From Streptomyces sp. CB02923 (lineage in GTDB: Bacteria > Actinomycetota > Actinomycetes > Streptomycetales > Streptomycetaceae): a DNA stretch of 64,000 bases. The DNA is taken from positions 1,288,817-1,352,816 of the forward strand of contig NZ_LWKZ01000012.1 in the NCBI RefSeq assembly GCF_001905005.1, given 5' to 3'. The notes under the pieces were generated by a model, which worked only from the letters and a program-made list of their open reading frames with translations, had not been told where the DNA came from and did no database searches. Made by a program: the position numbers and the translations under genes. This document shows positions 25,220-34,263 of this stretch, one piece after another (within the stretch, counting starts at the first letter, position 1; the number at the start of each line of letters is the position of its first letter).

Positions 25220-27049
25220 CGCCCCTGCCCCTTCCCCCTCAAGGGCGGGGGCGCCCTCCAGCTCCAACAGGAGCAGCTCGTTCGTCCCCGGGCGCAGTAC
25301 CGGCCCGGGGACGAACAGGGTGCGCTGCGGGCCGGCCGCCCAGTAGCGGCCCAGGCAGAAACCATTGATCCAGGCGAAACCACGGGCCCAGCCGGGCAGT
25401 TCGAGGGTGGCGTCGCCGGGGGAGGGGACAGGCAGCGTGGCTCGGTAGAGGCCCGTCTGCCCGTCGCTAAGGGGGCTCCCGCCGACTTCCCTGAACGGTA
25501 CGCGCCCCACGGCCGCCGCATCCTCCAGCGCATCCAGCCGCAGCCCACGCGCCCGTACGCCATGCAGATACTGCCGCTCATGCAGCACCCCGCCCGTGAT
25601 GCCCTTCGGCTCGCCGAGCCGCGGGCCGTAGTTGACGCGCCCCAGCGACTCCACCCACAGCTCCACACCGGCGGGCCCGGTCACCGCCGCACCGATCTCC
25701 GCCTCCTCCTCGGTCAGCGTCGGCCCGCGCACCCCGTCCACGTACGCCACCGCCAGGTCGCGCAGACCTGCCACCCGCAGCGGCAACGGCCCGCGCGGGC
25801 CGGGCACCTCGAAGCGGTAGCGCACCACGCCCCGGTCCACGTCCAGCTCCTCGAACGTCGGCGGGACACCCGACGTCACCTCCGGGCCGCCGAGCACGTC
25901 CAGGACATCCCCGAGCGGCGCCCACCCGCCGGACTCGGCCCGTACGGGCGCGGCGAGGACCGGCGGCGGAGCGGGGACCGCGGGCAACGGGCCCGGCGCG
26001 TAGGGCGCCAGCACCCCGCGGAAACGGTGGAACTTCTCCGTGGGGCGCCCGCGTTCATCGATCGGCGCGTCGTAGTCGTACGACGTCACGGTGGGCTGCA
26101 GCGCCCCGCCGTGCAGCTCGCCGGAACGGTTCGCCCCCGCCCAGCCGCCGAAGTTCGTACCGCCGTGCGCCATATAGACGTTGACCGACGCGCCGCACTC
26201 CAGGATCTCGCGCAGCGCCTCCGCCGCGTCCTCCGAAGAGCGCGCCACCGGCGCGTCACCCCAGTGGGAGAACCAGCCGCACCAGAACTCCATACACATC
26301 AGCGGGCCCCGCGGCCGATGCCGGCGCAGCGCCGCGAACGCCTCCCGCGCCCCGGAGCCGAAGTTGGCCGTGGCCAGGACACCCGGTACGGAACCACCGG
26401 TGAGCATGTGGTCCTCCGGGCCGTCCGAAGTGAACAGCGGCACGCTCACCCCGAGGCCGCGCAGCAGGCCCGCCATGTGCGCCAGGTACTCCCGGTCGCT
26501 GCCGTACGACCCGTACTCGTTCTCCGCCTGCACCATCACCACCGGGCCGCCACGGTCGTACTGCCGCGCCACCACCTGCGGCAGCAGCCGCCCGAACCAC
26601 GCGTCCACCGCCCGCAGATACTCCGCGTCGCGGGTCCGCACCCGCCGCCCCAGCGGGCCGGTCAGCCAGTGCGGCAGCCCGCCGTTCTCCCACTCCGCGC
26701 AGATGTACGGACCGGGCCGGACCAGCGCGAGCAGCCCCGCCGCGTGCGCCGCGTCCAGGAAGCGGCCCAGCGCCTCCGGGTCACGGTAGGTGCCGGGCCG
26801 CGGCTCGTGCAGATTCCAGGGCACGTACGTCTCGACGCAGTTCAGCCCCAGAGCGCGCAGCATCGCCAGCCGGTGGCCCCACTGCGCCTCGTGCACCCGG
26901 AAGTAGTGCAGGGCGCCCGACAGCAGCCGCACCGGCCGCCCGTCCCGCTCGAAGTCCCGCTCGCCCACCGCGAACCCGCCCACGCCGCCCGCCCCCTCCG
27001 TCCACCCGGCCTTCCGCTCACCCTCACCTCTGGCGGCGCGGAGGTCCAT
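25202..27049 (-). CDS. GH35 beta-galactosidase
   Basis: This enzyme hydrolyses terminal beta-galactosides. The (beta/alpha)8 domain starts with FERDGRPVRLLSGALHYFRV; further signatures are NCVETYVPWNLHEP and RPGPYICAEWENGGLP. The catalytic acid/base is E178 in QAENEYGSYG and the nucleophile E254 in MEFWCGWF. C-terminal beta domains end with family-like PGWARGFAWINGFCLGRYW and GTNELLLLELE. I see no signal peptide, so it is cytosolic. The start is the ATG at 27049, without a clear ribosome site; TTG 27055 is an alternative. It is divergent from an AraC regulator, which probably controls it, and convergent with the GH101 gene. It could process galactose-containing sugars released by that enzyme. 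Confidence 0.9.
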   Translation of the reverse strand: MDLRAARGEGERKAGWTEGAGGVGGFAVGERDFERDGRPVRLLSGALHYFRVHEAQWGHRLAMLRALGLNCVETYVPWNLHEPRPGTYRDPEALGRFLDAAHAAGLLALVRPGPYICAEWENGGLPHWLTGPLGRRVRTRDAEYLRAVDAWFGRLLPQVVARQYDRGGPVVMVQAENEYGSYGSDREYLAHMAGLLRGLGVSVPLFTSDGPEDHMLTGGSVPGVLATANFGSGAREAFAALRRHRPRGPLMCMEFWCGWFSHWGDAPVARSSEDAAEALREILECGASVNVYMAHGGTNFGGWAGANRSGELHGGALQPTVTSYDYDAPIDERGRPTEKFHRFRGVLAPYAPGPLPAVPAPPPVLAAPVRAESGGWAPLGDVLDVLGGPEVTSGVPPTFEELDVDRGVVRYRFEVPGPRGPLPLRVAGLRDLAVAYVDGVRGPTLTEEEAEIGAAVTGPAGVELWVESLGRVNYGPRLGEPKGITGGVLHERQYLHGVRARGLRLDALEDAAAVGRVPFREVGGSPLSDGQTGLYRATLPVPSPGDATLELPGWARGFAWINGFCLGRYWAAGPQRTLFVPGPVLRPGTNELLLLELEGAPALEGEGAGAPGLVP

Positions 27050-27129
27050 GGACAAAGATCAGCGTTGATTGGACGGAACAGGCCGCAGCACACGTCGGCA
27101 GCACGTCGGCCGCACGGGAAGGAGCCCGC
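27050..27129. promoter_or_regulatory. Divergent GH35/AraC promoter region with palindromic site
   Basis: An 80-bp divergent gap. At 27058-27069 the sequence atcagcgttgat is a 12-bp near-palindrome (10 of 12 positions symmetric), immediately beside the GH35 start. It could be an operator for the adjacent regulator or a LacI-type repressor. I cannot assign -35/-10 boxes. Confidence 0.35.
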
Positions 27130-28005
27130 GTGTACCACACCTGGATGCGGTACTTCAGCCCCGGACCGGTCCACCACCGGCTCGGCCTGGTCTGCCTCGG
27201 CGTCGGACTCCAGCACGGCCCCCTGCCGCCCGTCGGCCCGCGGGTCCTCGACCACCACGTCGCCGTCGTCATCGGCGCCGGCCGCGGCTGGTTCACCGGC
27301 CCCGACGGCACCCGGCGGCCGGTCACCGCCCCCGCCCTGCTGTGGCTCGTCCCCGGCGTCACCCACCACTACGGAGCCGACCCGCACACCGGCTGGGACG
27401 AGAGCTTCGTCGACTTCACCGGCCCCGCCACCACCACCTACACCGAACTCGGCTACATCGAACCCGACCGCCCCCTCGTCCCGCTCGCCGACACCGCCGC
27501 CGCCCGCACCGCCATCGGCCGCATCACCCGCGCCGCCCGCCGCGGCAACCCCCTCCTGGAGGTCGAGACCGCCGCCGCCGTCCACGAACTCCTCGTCGCG
27601 CTGCGCCGCGCCCGCGCCGACACCGACGCGGACGGCGACCCCGTGCTCCAGGCCCTCGCCCGCGACGCGTTCCTGCCGCTGTCCGTCGCCGAACACGCCG
27701 CCCGCCACGGCATGACCCCCGCGGCCCTGCGCACCGCCGTACGCCGCGGCGCCGGCTGCAGCCCCAAGGACTACCTCCTGGCCATCCGCCTCGGCCACGC
27801 CAAGGAACTGCTCGCCGCCACCGAACTCCCCGTCGCCGCCGTCGCCCGCCGCGTCGGCTACACCGACCCCGCCTATTTCAGCCGCCTGTTCACCCGCCGC
27901 GTCGGCACCGCACCCGTCCGCTTCCGCGCCCGCCAGGGCCACAGCGTCCCCGGAGGCTGGTCCACCCGCGTGCCGGACCCCGACAACCCGCCGCGGATCG
28001 GCTGA
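27130..28005 (+). CDS. AraC-family transcriptional regulator
   Basis: An N-terminal AraC-type cupin-like ligand domain (about residues 10-150; HHVAVVIGAGRGWFTGPDG, LLWLVPGVTHHYG) is followed by the two-helix-turn-helix AraC DNA-binding domain (about 195-285): PLSVAEHAARHGMTPAALRTAVRR, then YLLAIRLGHAKELLAAT and VGYTDPAYFSRLFTRRVGTAP. The GTG start has GGAAGGAG 6 nt upstream. It is divergent from the GH35 beta-galactosidase, the usual arrangement for a local sugar-responsive activator. The inducer is not determinable from sequence; a galactoside is the obvious guess. Confidence 0.9.
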   Translation: MYHTWMRYFSPGPVHHRLGLVCLGVGLQHGPLPPVGPRVLDHHVAVVIGAGRGWFTGPDGTRRPVTAPALLWLVPGVTHHYGADPHTGWDESFVDFTGPATTTYTELGYIEPDRPLVPLADTAAARTAIGRITRAARRGNPLLEVETAAAVHELLVALRRARADTDADGDPVLQALARDAFLPLSVAEHAARHGMTPAALRTAVRRGAGCSPKDYLLAIRLGHAKELLAATELPVAAVARRVGYTDPAYFSRLFTRRVGTAPVRFRARQGHSVPGGWSTRVPDPDNPPRIG

Positions 28006-28109
28006 GGCCACCCGCGGCCCGGACGTACGGCGTGCGCGCGGGGCGCGGTCCGACCGGCAAAACCACCGGACGAGTGCGCGGTGTCAGTGCCGTACGGCAG
28101 CATGAGCAC

Positions 28110-30653
28110 ATGCCCGCACTGACGCGCGACGAGGCGCAGACCCGAGCCCGACTCCTCGACGTCCACCGCTACGCGATCGACCTCGACCTCACCCACGGCC
28201 CCGGCCACTTCGTGTCCCGCACGGCCGTCCGCTTCAGTGCGCGCACCGACGGCGACACCTTCATCGACGTCACACCGCAGGAGCTGCGCTCCGCCACCCT
28301 CGACGGCCGCCCCCTCGACCCCGCCGCCCTCGACGGCAACCGCCTGCCCCTGACCGGCCTCGCCGAAGGCGACCACGAACTGCGCCTCGAAGCCGCCATG
28401 TCCTACTCCCGCACCGGCGAGGGCATGCACCGCTTCACCGACCCCGCCGACGGCGAGACCTACGTCTACACCCAGCTGTTCCTGGACGACGCCCAGCGCC
28501 TCTTCGCCGCCTTCGACCAGCCCGACCTGAAGGCCGTCTTCGAGCTGACCGTCACCGCGCCCCCCGGCTGGACCGTCCTCGGCAACGGCACCGCCACCCG
28601 CCAGGACGGCGAGACGAACCACTGGACCCTCGCCCCCACCCCGCCCATCAGCACCTACCTCGTCGCCGTCGCCGCCGGCCCCTGGCACACCGTCCGCACC
28701 GAGCACGCCGGACTGCCCTTCGGCATCCACTGCCGCCGCTCCCTGGCCCCCCACCTGACCGCGGACGCCGAAGAGATCTTCGACATCACCCGCCGCTGCT
28801 ACGACCGCTTCCACGCCCTCTTCGACGAGCCGTACCCCTTCGACTCCTACGACCAGGCATTCGTCCCCGAGTTCAACGCGGGCGCCATGGAGAACCCCGG
28901 CCTGGTCACCTTCCGCGAGGAATACGTCTTCCGCTCCGCCGTCACCGACACCGAGCGCCAGACCCGCGGCGTGGTCATCGCCCACGAAATGGCCCACATG
29001 TGGTTCGGCAACCTGGTCACCCTCCAGTGGTGGGACGACATCTGGCTCAACGAGTCCTTCGCCGAATACATGGGCTACCAGGTGCTCTCCGAAGCCACCC
29101 GCTTCACCGACACCTGGACCGACTTCGGCATCGCCCGCAAGGGCTGGGGCTCCGACGCCGACCAGCGCCCCTCCACCCACCCCGTCGCCCCCGCCCCCGA
29201 GGACGTGCCCGACACCGCCTCCGCCCTCCTCAACTTCGACGGCATCTCCTACGCCAAGGGCGCCTCCGCGCTGCGCCAGCTCGTCTCCTGGATGGGCGAG
29301 AAGGACTTCCTCGCCGGCGTCAACGACCACATCACCCGCCACCGCTTCGGCAACGCCACCCTCGCCGACTTCGTCGACTCCCTCGCCCAGGCCACCGACC
29401 GGGACGTGCACGCCTGGGCCGGCAACTGGCTGCGCACCACCGGCATCGACACCCTCACCCCCGTCGTCGGCACCGCCCCCGACGGCGGCTGGACGCTGCG
29501 CGTCGACCAGGACGGCAGCCGCCCGCACCACCTCACCGTCGGACTGTACGACCGCGACCCCACCGACCCCGCCCGCCTCGTCGCCCGCGACCACCTCAGC
29601 TGGGACATCCCGGCCGCCCCCGCCGCGGGGGACGCCGTACCGCGGCGCCTCCACACCGCACCGGGCCCCCGCCCCGCGCTGATCCTGCTCAACGACGGCG
29701 ACCTCACCTACACCAAGATCCGCCTCGACCCCGGCTCCTGGGACACCGTCCGCGAAGCGCTCTCCGGCCTGCCCGACCCCCTCACCCGCGCCGTCGTCTG
29801 GAACGCCGCCCGCGACATGGTCCGCGACGGCAAACTCCTGCCCACCGCCTACCTGGACGCCGCCCGCGCCCACCTCCCGTACGAAACCGACATCGCCATC
29901 GTCTCCGGCGCCCTCGCCTTCGCCCGCACCCAGATCGCCGACCGCTACCTCGCCGCAGCCGACCGGCCCGCCGCCCTGAACACCCTCAGCACCGCTGCCC
30001 GCGACATCCTGCGCCGTACCGAAGGCTCCGAGAACGGCGACGGGCAAGGGCTGCGCCTGGCCGCCGTCCGCACCTTCATCGACAGCGCCACCACCCCCGA
30101 CGGCATACAGGACTGGCTCTCCGGCGGCAGCGTCCCCGGTGGCCCCACCCTCGACCCGGAACTGCGCTGGCGCATCCTCGGCCGGCTCGCCGTCCTCGGC
30201 GCCACCACCCCGGCCGCCATCGAGGACGAACTGGCCCGCGACCCCAGCGCCACCGGCCGCCAGGGCGCCGCAACCTGCCACGCGGCCCTGCCCGACCCGG
30301 CCGCCAAACAGGCCGCCTGGGACGCCCTGTTCGCCACCGACGAGCACACCGACCTGTCCAACTACCTCTTCAACGCCACCGCCGCCGGATTCTGGGCCCC
30401 CGAACAGCTCGACCTGGTCCGCCCGTACGCGGGCCGCTACTTTCCCGCAGCCGTGGCCCTCGCCGCCCGCCGCGGCCCCGCCCTCGCCGATTCCGTCGGC
30501 CGCTACGCCTTCCCCACCCCCTTCGTCGACACCACCACCCTCCAGCTGGGCGACGAGTGCCTGCGCACCGCCGACCCCGCCCCGGCGCTGCGCCGCAAGC
30601 TGGTCGACCAGCTCGACGACCTCAGGAGGGCCCTGCGGGTACGGGACGCATAG
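28110..30653 (+). CDS. pepN: Aminopeptidase N (M1 family zinc metallopeptidase)
   Basis: Cytosolic aminopeptidase removing N-terminal residues from peptides. It has 847 aa, typical of actinobacterial PepN. The substrate-binding motif GAMENPG is at about residue 258. The zinc motif is HEMAHMWFGN (H292, H296) with the third ligand Glu in NESFAEYMG (about 315). The C-terminal ERAP1-like helical domain runs from about 530. The start is the ATG at 28110; the frame is open much further upstream, across the AraC gene, but that is another frame of the regulator and not coding. The ribosome site is weak. It is a stand-alone gene followed by a repeat array. Confidence 0.93.
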   Translation: MPALTRDEAQTRARLLDVHRYAIDLDLTHGPGHFVSRTAVRFSARTDGDTFIDVTPQELRSATLDGRPLDPAALDGNRLPLTGLAEGDHELRLEAAMSYSRTGEGMHRFTDPADGETYVYTQLFLDDAQRLFAAFDQPDLKAVFELTVTAPPGWTVLGNGTATRQDGETNHWTLAPTPPISTYLVAVAAGPWHTVRTEHAGLPFGIHCRRSLAPHLTADAEEIFDITRRCYDRFHALFDEPYPFDSYDQAFVPEFNAGAMENPGLVTFREEYVFRSAVTDTERQTRGVVIAHEMAHMWFGNLVTLQWWDDIWLNESFAEYMGYQVLSEATRFTDTWTDFGIARKGWGSDADQRPSTHPVAPAPEDVPDTASALLNFDGISYAKGASALRQLVSWMGEKDFLAGVNDHITRHRFGNATLADFVDSLAQATDRDVHAWAGNWLRTTGIDTLTPVVGTAPDGGWTLRVDQDGSRPHHLTVGLYDRDPTDPARLVARDHLSWDIPAAPAAGDAVPRRLHTAPGPRPALILLNDGDLTYTKIRLDPGSWDTVREALSGLPDPLTRAVVWNAARDMVRDGKLLPTAYLDAARAHLPYETDIAIVSGALAFARTQIADRYLAAADRPAALNTLSTAARDILRRTEGSENGDGQGLRLAAVRTFIDSATTPDGIQDWLSGGSVPGGPTLDPELRWRILGRLAVLGATTPAAIEDELARDPSATGRQGAATCHAALPDPAAKQAAWDALFATDEHTDLSNYLFNATAAGFWAPEQLDLVRPYAGRYFPAAVALAARRGPALADSVGRYAFPTPFVDTTTLQLGDECLRTADPAPALRRKLVDQLDDLRRALRVRDA

Positions 30654-30661
30654 CGGCTACG

Positions 30662-30797
30662 GGGGAGCGGCGGGCCTGAGGGGGACGGCGGGCCTGGCGG
30701 GGAGTGGCGTGCCTGATGGGGGACGGCGGGCCGGGTGGGGAATGGCGGGCCTGACGGGGGGAATGGCGCGCCTGACGGGGGAGCGGCGGGGCCGGTG
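30662..30797. repeat. About seven tandem 19-21-bp G-rich repeats
   Basis: Units at 30662, 30681, 30700, 30719, 30738, 30757 (two extra bases) and 30778 have the pattern gggga-cggcgggcctga-g. They sit in the 357-bp gap 30654-31010 between pepN and the decarboxylase gene and continue into a GGGGCC-rich stretch to about 30850. I see no gene, iron box or clear promoter here. One strand is strongly G-rich. Confidence 0.85.
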
Positions 30798-31010
30798 GGG
30801 TGGCGGAGGGGCCGGAGCCGGAGGGGCCGGGGCCGGCGGGAGAGCGGCCCCCCATGCCCTACGGACTGCATAGCAGGCAATCCGATCACCACCGCCCCGA
30901 CCAGCGCATCGGTACCCCTTTCGGGTTGAGCTCGTTCAGCTCGGCAGGTACACCACCCGGCCCCGGCCAGTCTGTGGTGTGCCCGCTGTCGCGCACCCGA
31001 AGGACCGCCC

Positions 31011-32636
31011 ATGAACACCCCGCCCCTCGCCGGCGGTGCCGCAGGCCCCGACGCCCTGCGACCCCTCCTAGGCACCGTCCTCGACGCGCTGCGCGACGGT
31101 GCGGAAGCCCGGGGAGGGCCCCTGCCCGCCGGCGGCCCCGGCCGCGTCGCCACGCGGCTGCGGGAGGCCGCCGGACCGGTCCTCCCCGAGACCGGCCGCG
31201 GGCCCCACGAAGCACTGCGCGCCCTGGTCCGCGCCCTGGCGGAAGGCGCCGCCGACCCCGCCGATCCGCACTGCGCGGCTCACCTGCACTGCCCGCCGCT
31301 GGCCCTCGCCGCCGCGGCCGACCTGGCCGCCGCCGCCCTCAACCCGTCGATGGACTCCTGGGACCAGGCCCCCGCCGCCTCCGCCCTCGAAGCCCGCACG
31401 ACCCGCGAACTCGCCGCCCTCGTCTACCCGTACGGCCCCGACGGCTCCCCCCATCCGTACGGCCCCGACGGTTCTCCCCACCTGTACGGACCCGGCGGCT
31501 CCCCGCACCCGTACGGACCCGGCGGCGCTCCCGACCCGTACGGAGCCGGCGCGTCCGCGGGCCCCCGCCGCCCGCACACGGCCGATGCGCACACGGCCCC
31601 CGCCCACCCGTACGGCCCCGACACACCCGCAGGCCCCGGGCGCCCGCACGAAGACGATCGGCCCGACGCCCTCGTCACCACCGGCGGCACCGAGTCCAAC
31701 CAACTCGGCCTCCTCCTCGCCCGCGAGTACGCCCGCACCCGCCACACCGCGCCCCTGCGCGTCGTCTGCGGCGCCAACGCCCACCACAGCATCCACCGCG
31801 CCGCCTGGCTCCTCGGCCTCCCCGAACCCCTCACCCTCCCCACCCCCGACGGCACCCTCGACCCCCACACCCTCCACACCGCTCTCACCGGCCTCTGCCA
31901 CCCCGGCACCCCCGGCGCCCCCGTCCTCGTCTGTGCCACCGCGGGCACCACCGACACCGGCGCCATCGACCCGCTGACCGCCCTCGCCGACCTCGCCCGC
32001 ACCCACGGCGCCCGCTTCCACGTCGACGCCGCCTACGGCGGCCCCCTCCTCCTCAGCACCACCCACCGCACCCTTCTCGACGGCCTGCACCGCGCCCACA
32101 CCGTCACCCTCGACCTGCACAAACTCGGCTGGCAACCGGTCGCCGCCGGCCTCCTCGCCGTCCCCCGCACCGCCGACCTCGCCCCGCTCACCCACCGCGC
32201 CGCCTACCTCAACGCCGACGACGACACCGAAGCCGGCCTCCCCGACCTCCTCGGCCGCTCCCTGCGCACCACCCGCCGCCCCGACATCCTCAAGATGGCC
32301 GTCACCCTCCAGGCCCTCGGCCGCACCGGCCTCGCCGACCTCGTCGACCGCACCCTCGCCGCCGCCCGCACCCTGGCCGACCTCGTCGACCACCACCCCG
32401 CCTACGAACTCCACTCCCGCCCCACCATCAGCACCGTCCTCTTCCGCCCCACCGGTGCCGACGACACCACCGTCGCCACCATCCGCCGCCGCCTCCTGCA
32501 CCGCGGCCGCGCCGTCCTCGGCCGCGCCGCCACCCCCACCGGCCTCTGGCTCAAAGCCACCCTCCTCAACCCCCACACCACCACCGACGACCTCGCCGCA
32601 CTGCTGAAACTCGTGGAAGGCCACACCCCCCGATGA
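31011..32636 (+). CDS. PLP-dependent group II decarboxylase (DesA/diaminobutyrate-decarboxylase type) with repeat insertion
   Basis: A fold-type I PLP decarboxylase of amino acids. Seen: HLHCPPLALAAAADLAAAALNPSMDSWDQAP, a TTGGTESNQLG phosphate-binding region, HHSIHRA, the cofactor Asp in FHVDAAYGG and the Schiff-base Lys in LDLHKLGW (K371). The ATG start has GAAGGA about 6 nt upstream. Between TTRELAALV and DALVTTGGTESNQ, where homologues have about 10 residues, lie about 80 residues of Pro/Gly-rich sequence including five 9-residue repeats (PYGPDGSPH type). The stop overlaps the N-monooxygenase start (ATGA), so the pair should act together: amine formation and N-hydroxylation as in hydroxamate siderophore pathways. 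The substrate (Lys, Orn or Dab) cannot be decided. Confidence 0.8.
   Translation: MNTPPLAGGAAGPDALRPLLGTVLDALRDGAEARGGPLPAGGPGRVATRLREAAGPVLPETGRGPHEALRALVRALAEGAADPADPHCAAHLHCPPLALAAAADLAAAALNPSMDSWDQAPAASALEARTTRELAALVYPYGPDGSPHPYGPDGSPHLYGPGGSPHPYGPGGAPDPYGAGASAGPRRPHTADAHTAPAHPYGPDTPAGPGRPHEDDRPDALVTTGGTESNQLGLLLAREYARTRHTAPLRVVCGANAHHSIHRAAWLLGLPEPLTLPTPDGTLDPHTLHTALTGLCHPGTPGAPVLVCATAGTTDTGAIDPLTALADLARTHGARFHVDAAYGGPLLLSTTHRTLLDGLHRAHTVTLDLHKLGWQPVAAGLLAVPRTADLAPLTHRAAYLNADDDTEAGLPDLLGRSLRTTRRPDILKMAVTLQALGRTGLADLVDRTLAAARTLADLVDHHPAYELHSRPTISTVLFRPTGADDTTVATIRRRLLHRGRAVLGRAATPTGLWLKATLLNPHTTTDDLAALLKLVEGHTPR
31428..31562 (+). repeat. Five in-frame 27-bp repeats inside the decarboxylase gene
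   Basis: 27-bp units at 31428, 31455, 31482, 31509 and 31536 (last one diverged) each begin ccgtacgg or ctgtacgg. They encode PYGPDGSPH (x2), LYGPGGSPH, PYGPGGAPD and PYGAGASAG. Confidence 0.9.
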
Positions 32637-34159
32637 GCACCACCCCCCACCCCGACGCCGTCACCCTCCAACTGCCGTCCCCGGACCCCGGACGCCCCGC
32701 CCCCACCGGCCCCCGCACCACCAGCACCCGGCCCCCCGACCCCGAACCCGCCACCGCCCGGCCCCCCGTCGCCCCCGACGAACCGCTGGACCTCGCGGGC
32801 GTCGGCATCGGCCCTTTCAACCTCTCCCTCGCCGCCCTCGCCCAGCCCCTCACCCAGCTGCGCACGGCCTTCTACGACCAGCGCCCCGCCTTCCGCTGGC
32901 ACCCCGGCCTCCTCATCGAGGACGCCACCCTCCAAGTCCCCTTCCTCGCCGACCTCGTCACCCTCGCCGACCCCGCCAGCCCCTGGACCTTCCTGAACTA
33001 CCTCAAACACCGGGAACGCCTCTTCCCCTTCTACTTCGCCGAACGCTTCCACATCCACCGCGCCGAATACGACGCCTACTGCCGCTGGGTCAGCGAAAAC
33101 CTCCCCGGCCTGCACTTCCGCCACCAGGTGGACGCCGTCCGCTGGAACTGCGACCGCGCGGCCTTCGAGGTCGACCACACCCAGCTCGGCGACGACGGCG
33201 AAGCGGTGGCCCTCGGCCGCACCCACGCCCGCAACCTCGCCCTCGGCATCGGCACCGTCCCGCACGTACCGGAAACCCTCAGGCCCCTCGTCGACGCCCC
33301 CACCGTCCCCGTCCTGCACGCGGCCGACTACCTGGCCCACCGCGAACGCCTGCTGGCCGCCGAACACGTCACCGTCATCGGCGCAGGCCAGTCCGGCGCC
33401 GAGGTCTTCCTCGACCTGCTGCGCGCCCGGCCCACCGGCCGCGAAGGACTCCACTGGCTGGCCCGCACCGCCGCCTTCGCCCCCATGGAGTACAGCAAAC
33501 TCGGCCTCGAACACTTCACCCCCGACTACACCCGCTACTTCCACGCCCTCCCCGAACCCGTACGCGACGAACTCCTCCCCGGCCAGTGGCAGCTCCACAA
33601 GGGCATCGACCACGCCACCCTCGCCGCCATCCACGACGAGCTCTACCGGCGCACCCTCCACGGCGGCTGGCCCGACGCCACCCTCACCCCGGGCGTCACC
33701 GTGCGCACCGCGGGCCGCGTCGGCACCACCAAGGTCGAACTCCATCTCGACCACGGCCACCAGGGCGCCCGCAGCCGCCTGACCACCGACGCCGTCGTCC
33801 TCGCCACCGGCTACCGCGAAGCCCGCACCGACACCCTGCTCGCCGCCCTCGACCCCTACATGCGCCGCGACGCCGCCGGACGCCCCCGTATCGACGCCGA
33901 CCAGCGCCTCGTCCTCGACCCGTGCGTCACCGGCTCCGTCTACGTACAGAACACCGAACACCACACCCACGGCGTCGGCACCCCCGACCTCGGCCTCGCC
34001 GCCTGGCGCGGCGCCACCATCCTCAACTCCCTCACCGACAGCACCGCCTACCCCCTCCCGGCACGTACCGCCTTCACCACCTTCGGCCTGCGCCCCTCCC
34101 CGCACCGCACCCTCACCGACATCCCCCGCCCCCACTCCACCCTCATCGAGCACCCCTGA
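32633..34159 (+). CDS. Lysine/ornithine N-monooxygenase (IucD/PvdA/DesB-type), 508 aa
   Basis: A flavin- and NADPH-dependent N-hydroxylating monooxygenase acting on Lys, Orn or the derived diamine. The N-terminal ~50 residues are Pro/Thr-rich and disordered. Then come the FAD motif GVGIGPFNLSLAALA (about 57), substrate/FAD signatures FYDQRPAFRWHPGLL and LQVPFLADLVTLADP, FLNYLKHRERLFPFY, the NADPH GxGxxG motif VIGAGQSGAE (about 246) and the C-terminal ATGYR motif. The ATG overlaps the decarboxylase stop. In desferrioxamine-type clusters these two genes precede an acyltransferase and an NIS synthetase; neither is present here, since the next gene is a convergent phosphatase. Confidence 0.88.
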   Translation: MSTTPHPDAVTLQLPSPDPGRPAPTGPRTTSTRPPDPEPATARPPVAPDEPLDLAGVGIGPFNLSLAALAQPLTQLRTAFYDQRPAFRWHPGLLIEDATLQVPFLADLVTLADPASPWTFLNYLKHRERLFPFYFAERFHIHRAEYDAYCRWVSENLPGLHFRHQVDAVRWNCDRAAFEVDHTQLGDDGEAVALGRTHARNLALGIGTVPHVPETLRPLVDAPTVPVLHAADYLAHRERLLAAEHVTVIGAGQSGAEVFLDLLRARPTGREGLHWLARTAAFAPMEYSKLGLEHFTPDYTRYFHALPEPVRDELLPGQWQLHKGIDHATLAAIHDELYRRTLHGGWPDATLTPGVTVRTAGRVGTTKVELHLDHGHQGARSRLTTDAVVLATGYREARTDTLLAALDPYMRRDAAGRPRIDADQRLVLDPCVTGSVYVQNTEHHTHGVGTPDLGLAAWRGATILNSLTDSTAYPLPARTAFTTFGLRPSPHRTLTDIPRPHSTLIEHP

Positions 34160-34204
34160 ACCGCCAGGCCCGGACCCCGTCCCGCACGGACACCTGAGCC
34201 ACCC

Positions 34205-34244
34205 GGCCCAGGTTCCGCCCGCCACGGACACGGACACCTGGGCC
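34205..34244. terminator. Possible terminator between convergent genes
   Basis: A 9-bp stem, ggcccaggt paired with acctgggcc, around a 22-nt loop in the 104-bp gap between the monooxygenase and the convergent nucleotidase. The large loop makes it a weak candidate. Confidence 0.35.
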
Positions 34245-34263
34245 GCCGTACACCGCGCCGGGA

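Noticed and set aside
27069..28109. Fusion of an upstream region to aminopeptidase N (1194-aa open frame)
   Set aside because: The upstream part is the +1 frame of the AraC regulator; PepN homology begins at the ATG at 28110.
31011..34159. Complete desferrioxamine cluster
   Set aside because: Only decarboxylase and N-monooxygenase genes are present; no acyltransferase, NIS synthetase or iron box (TTAGGTTAGGCTAACCTAA-like) is visible.
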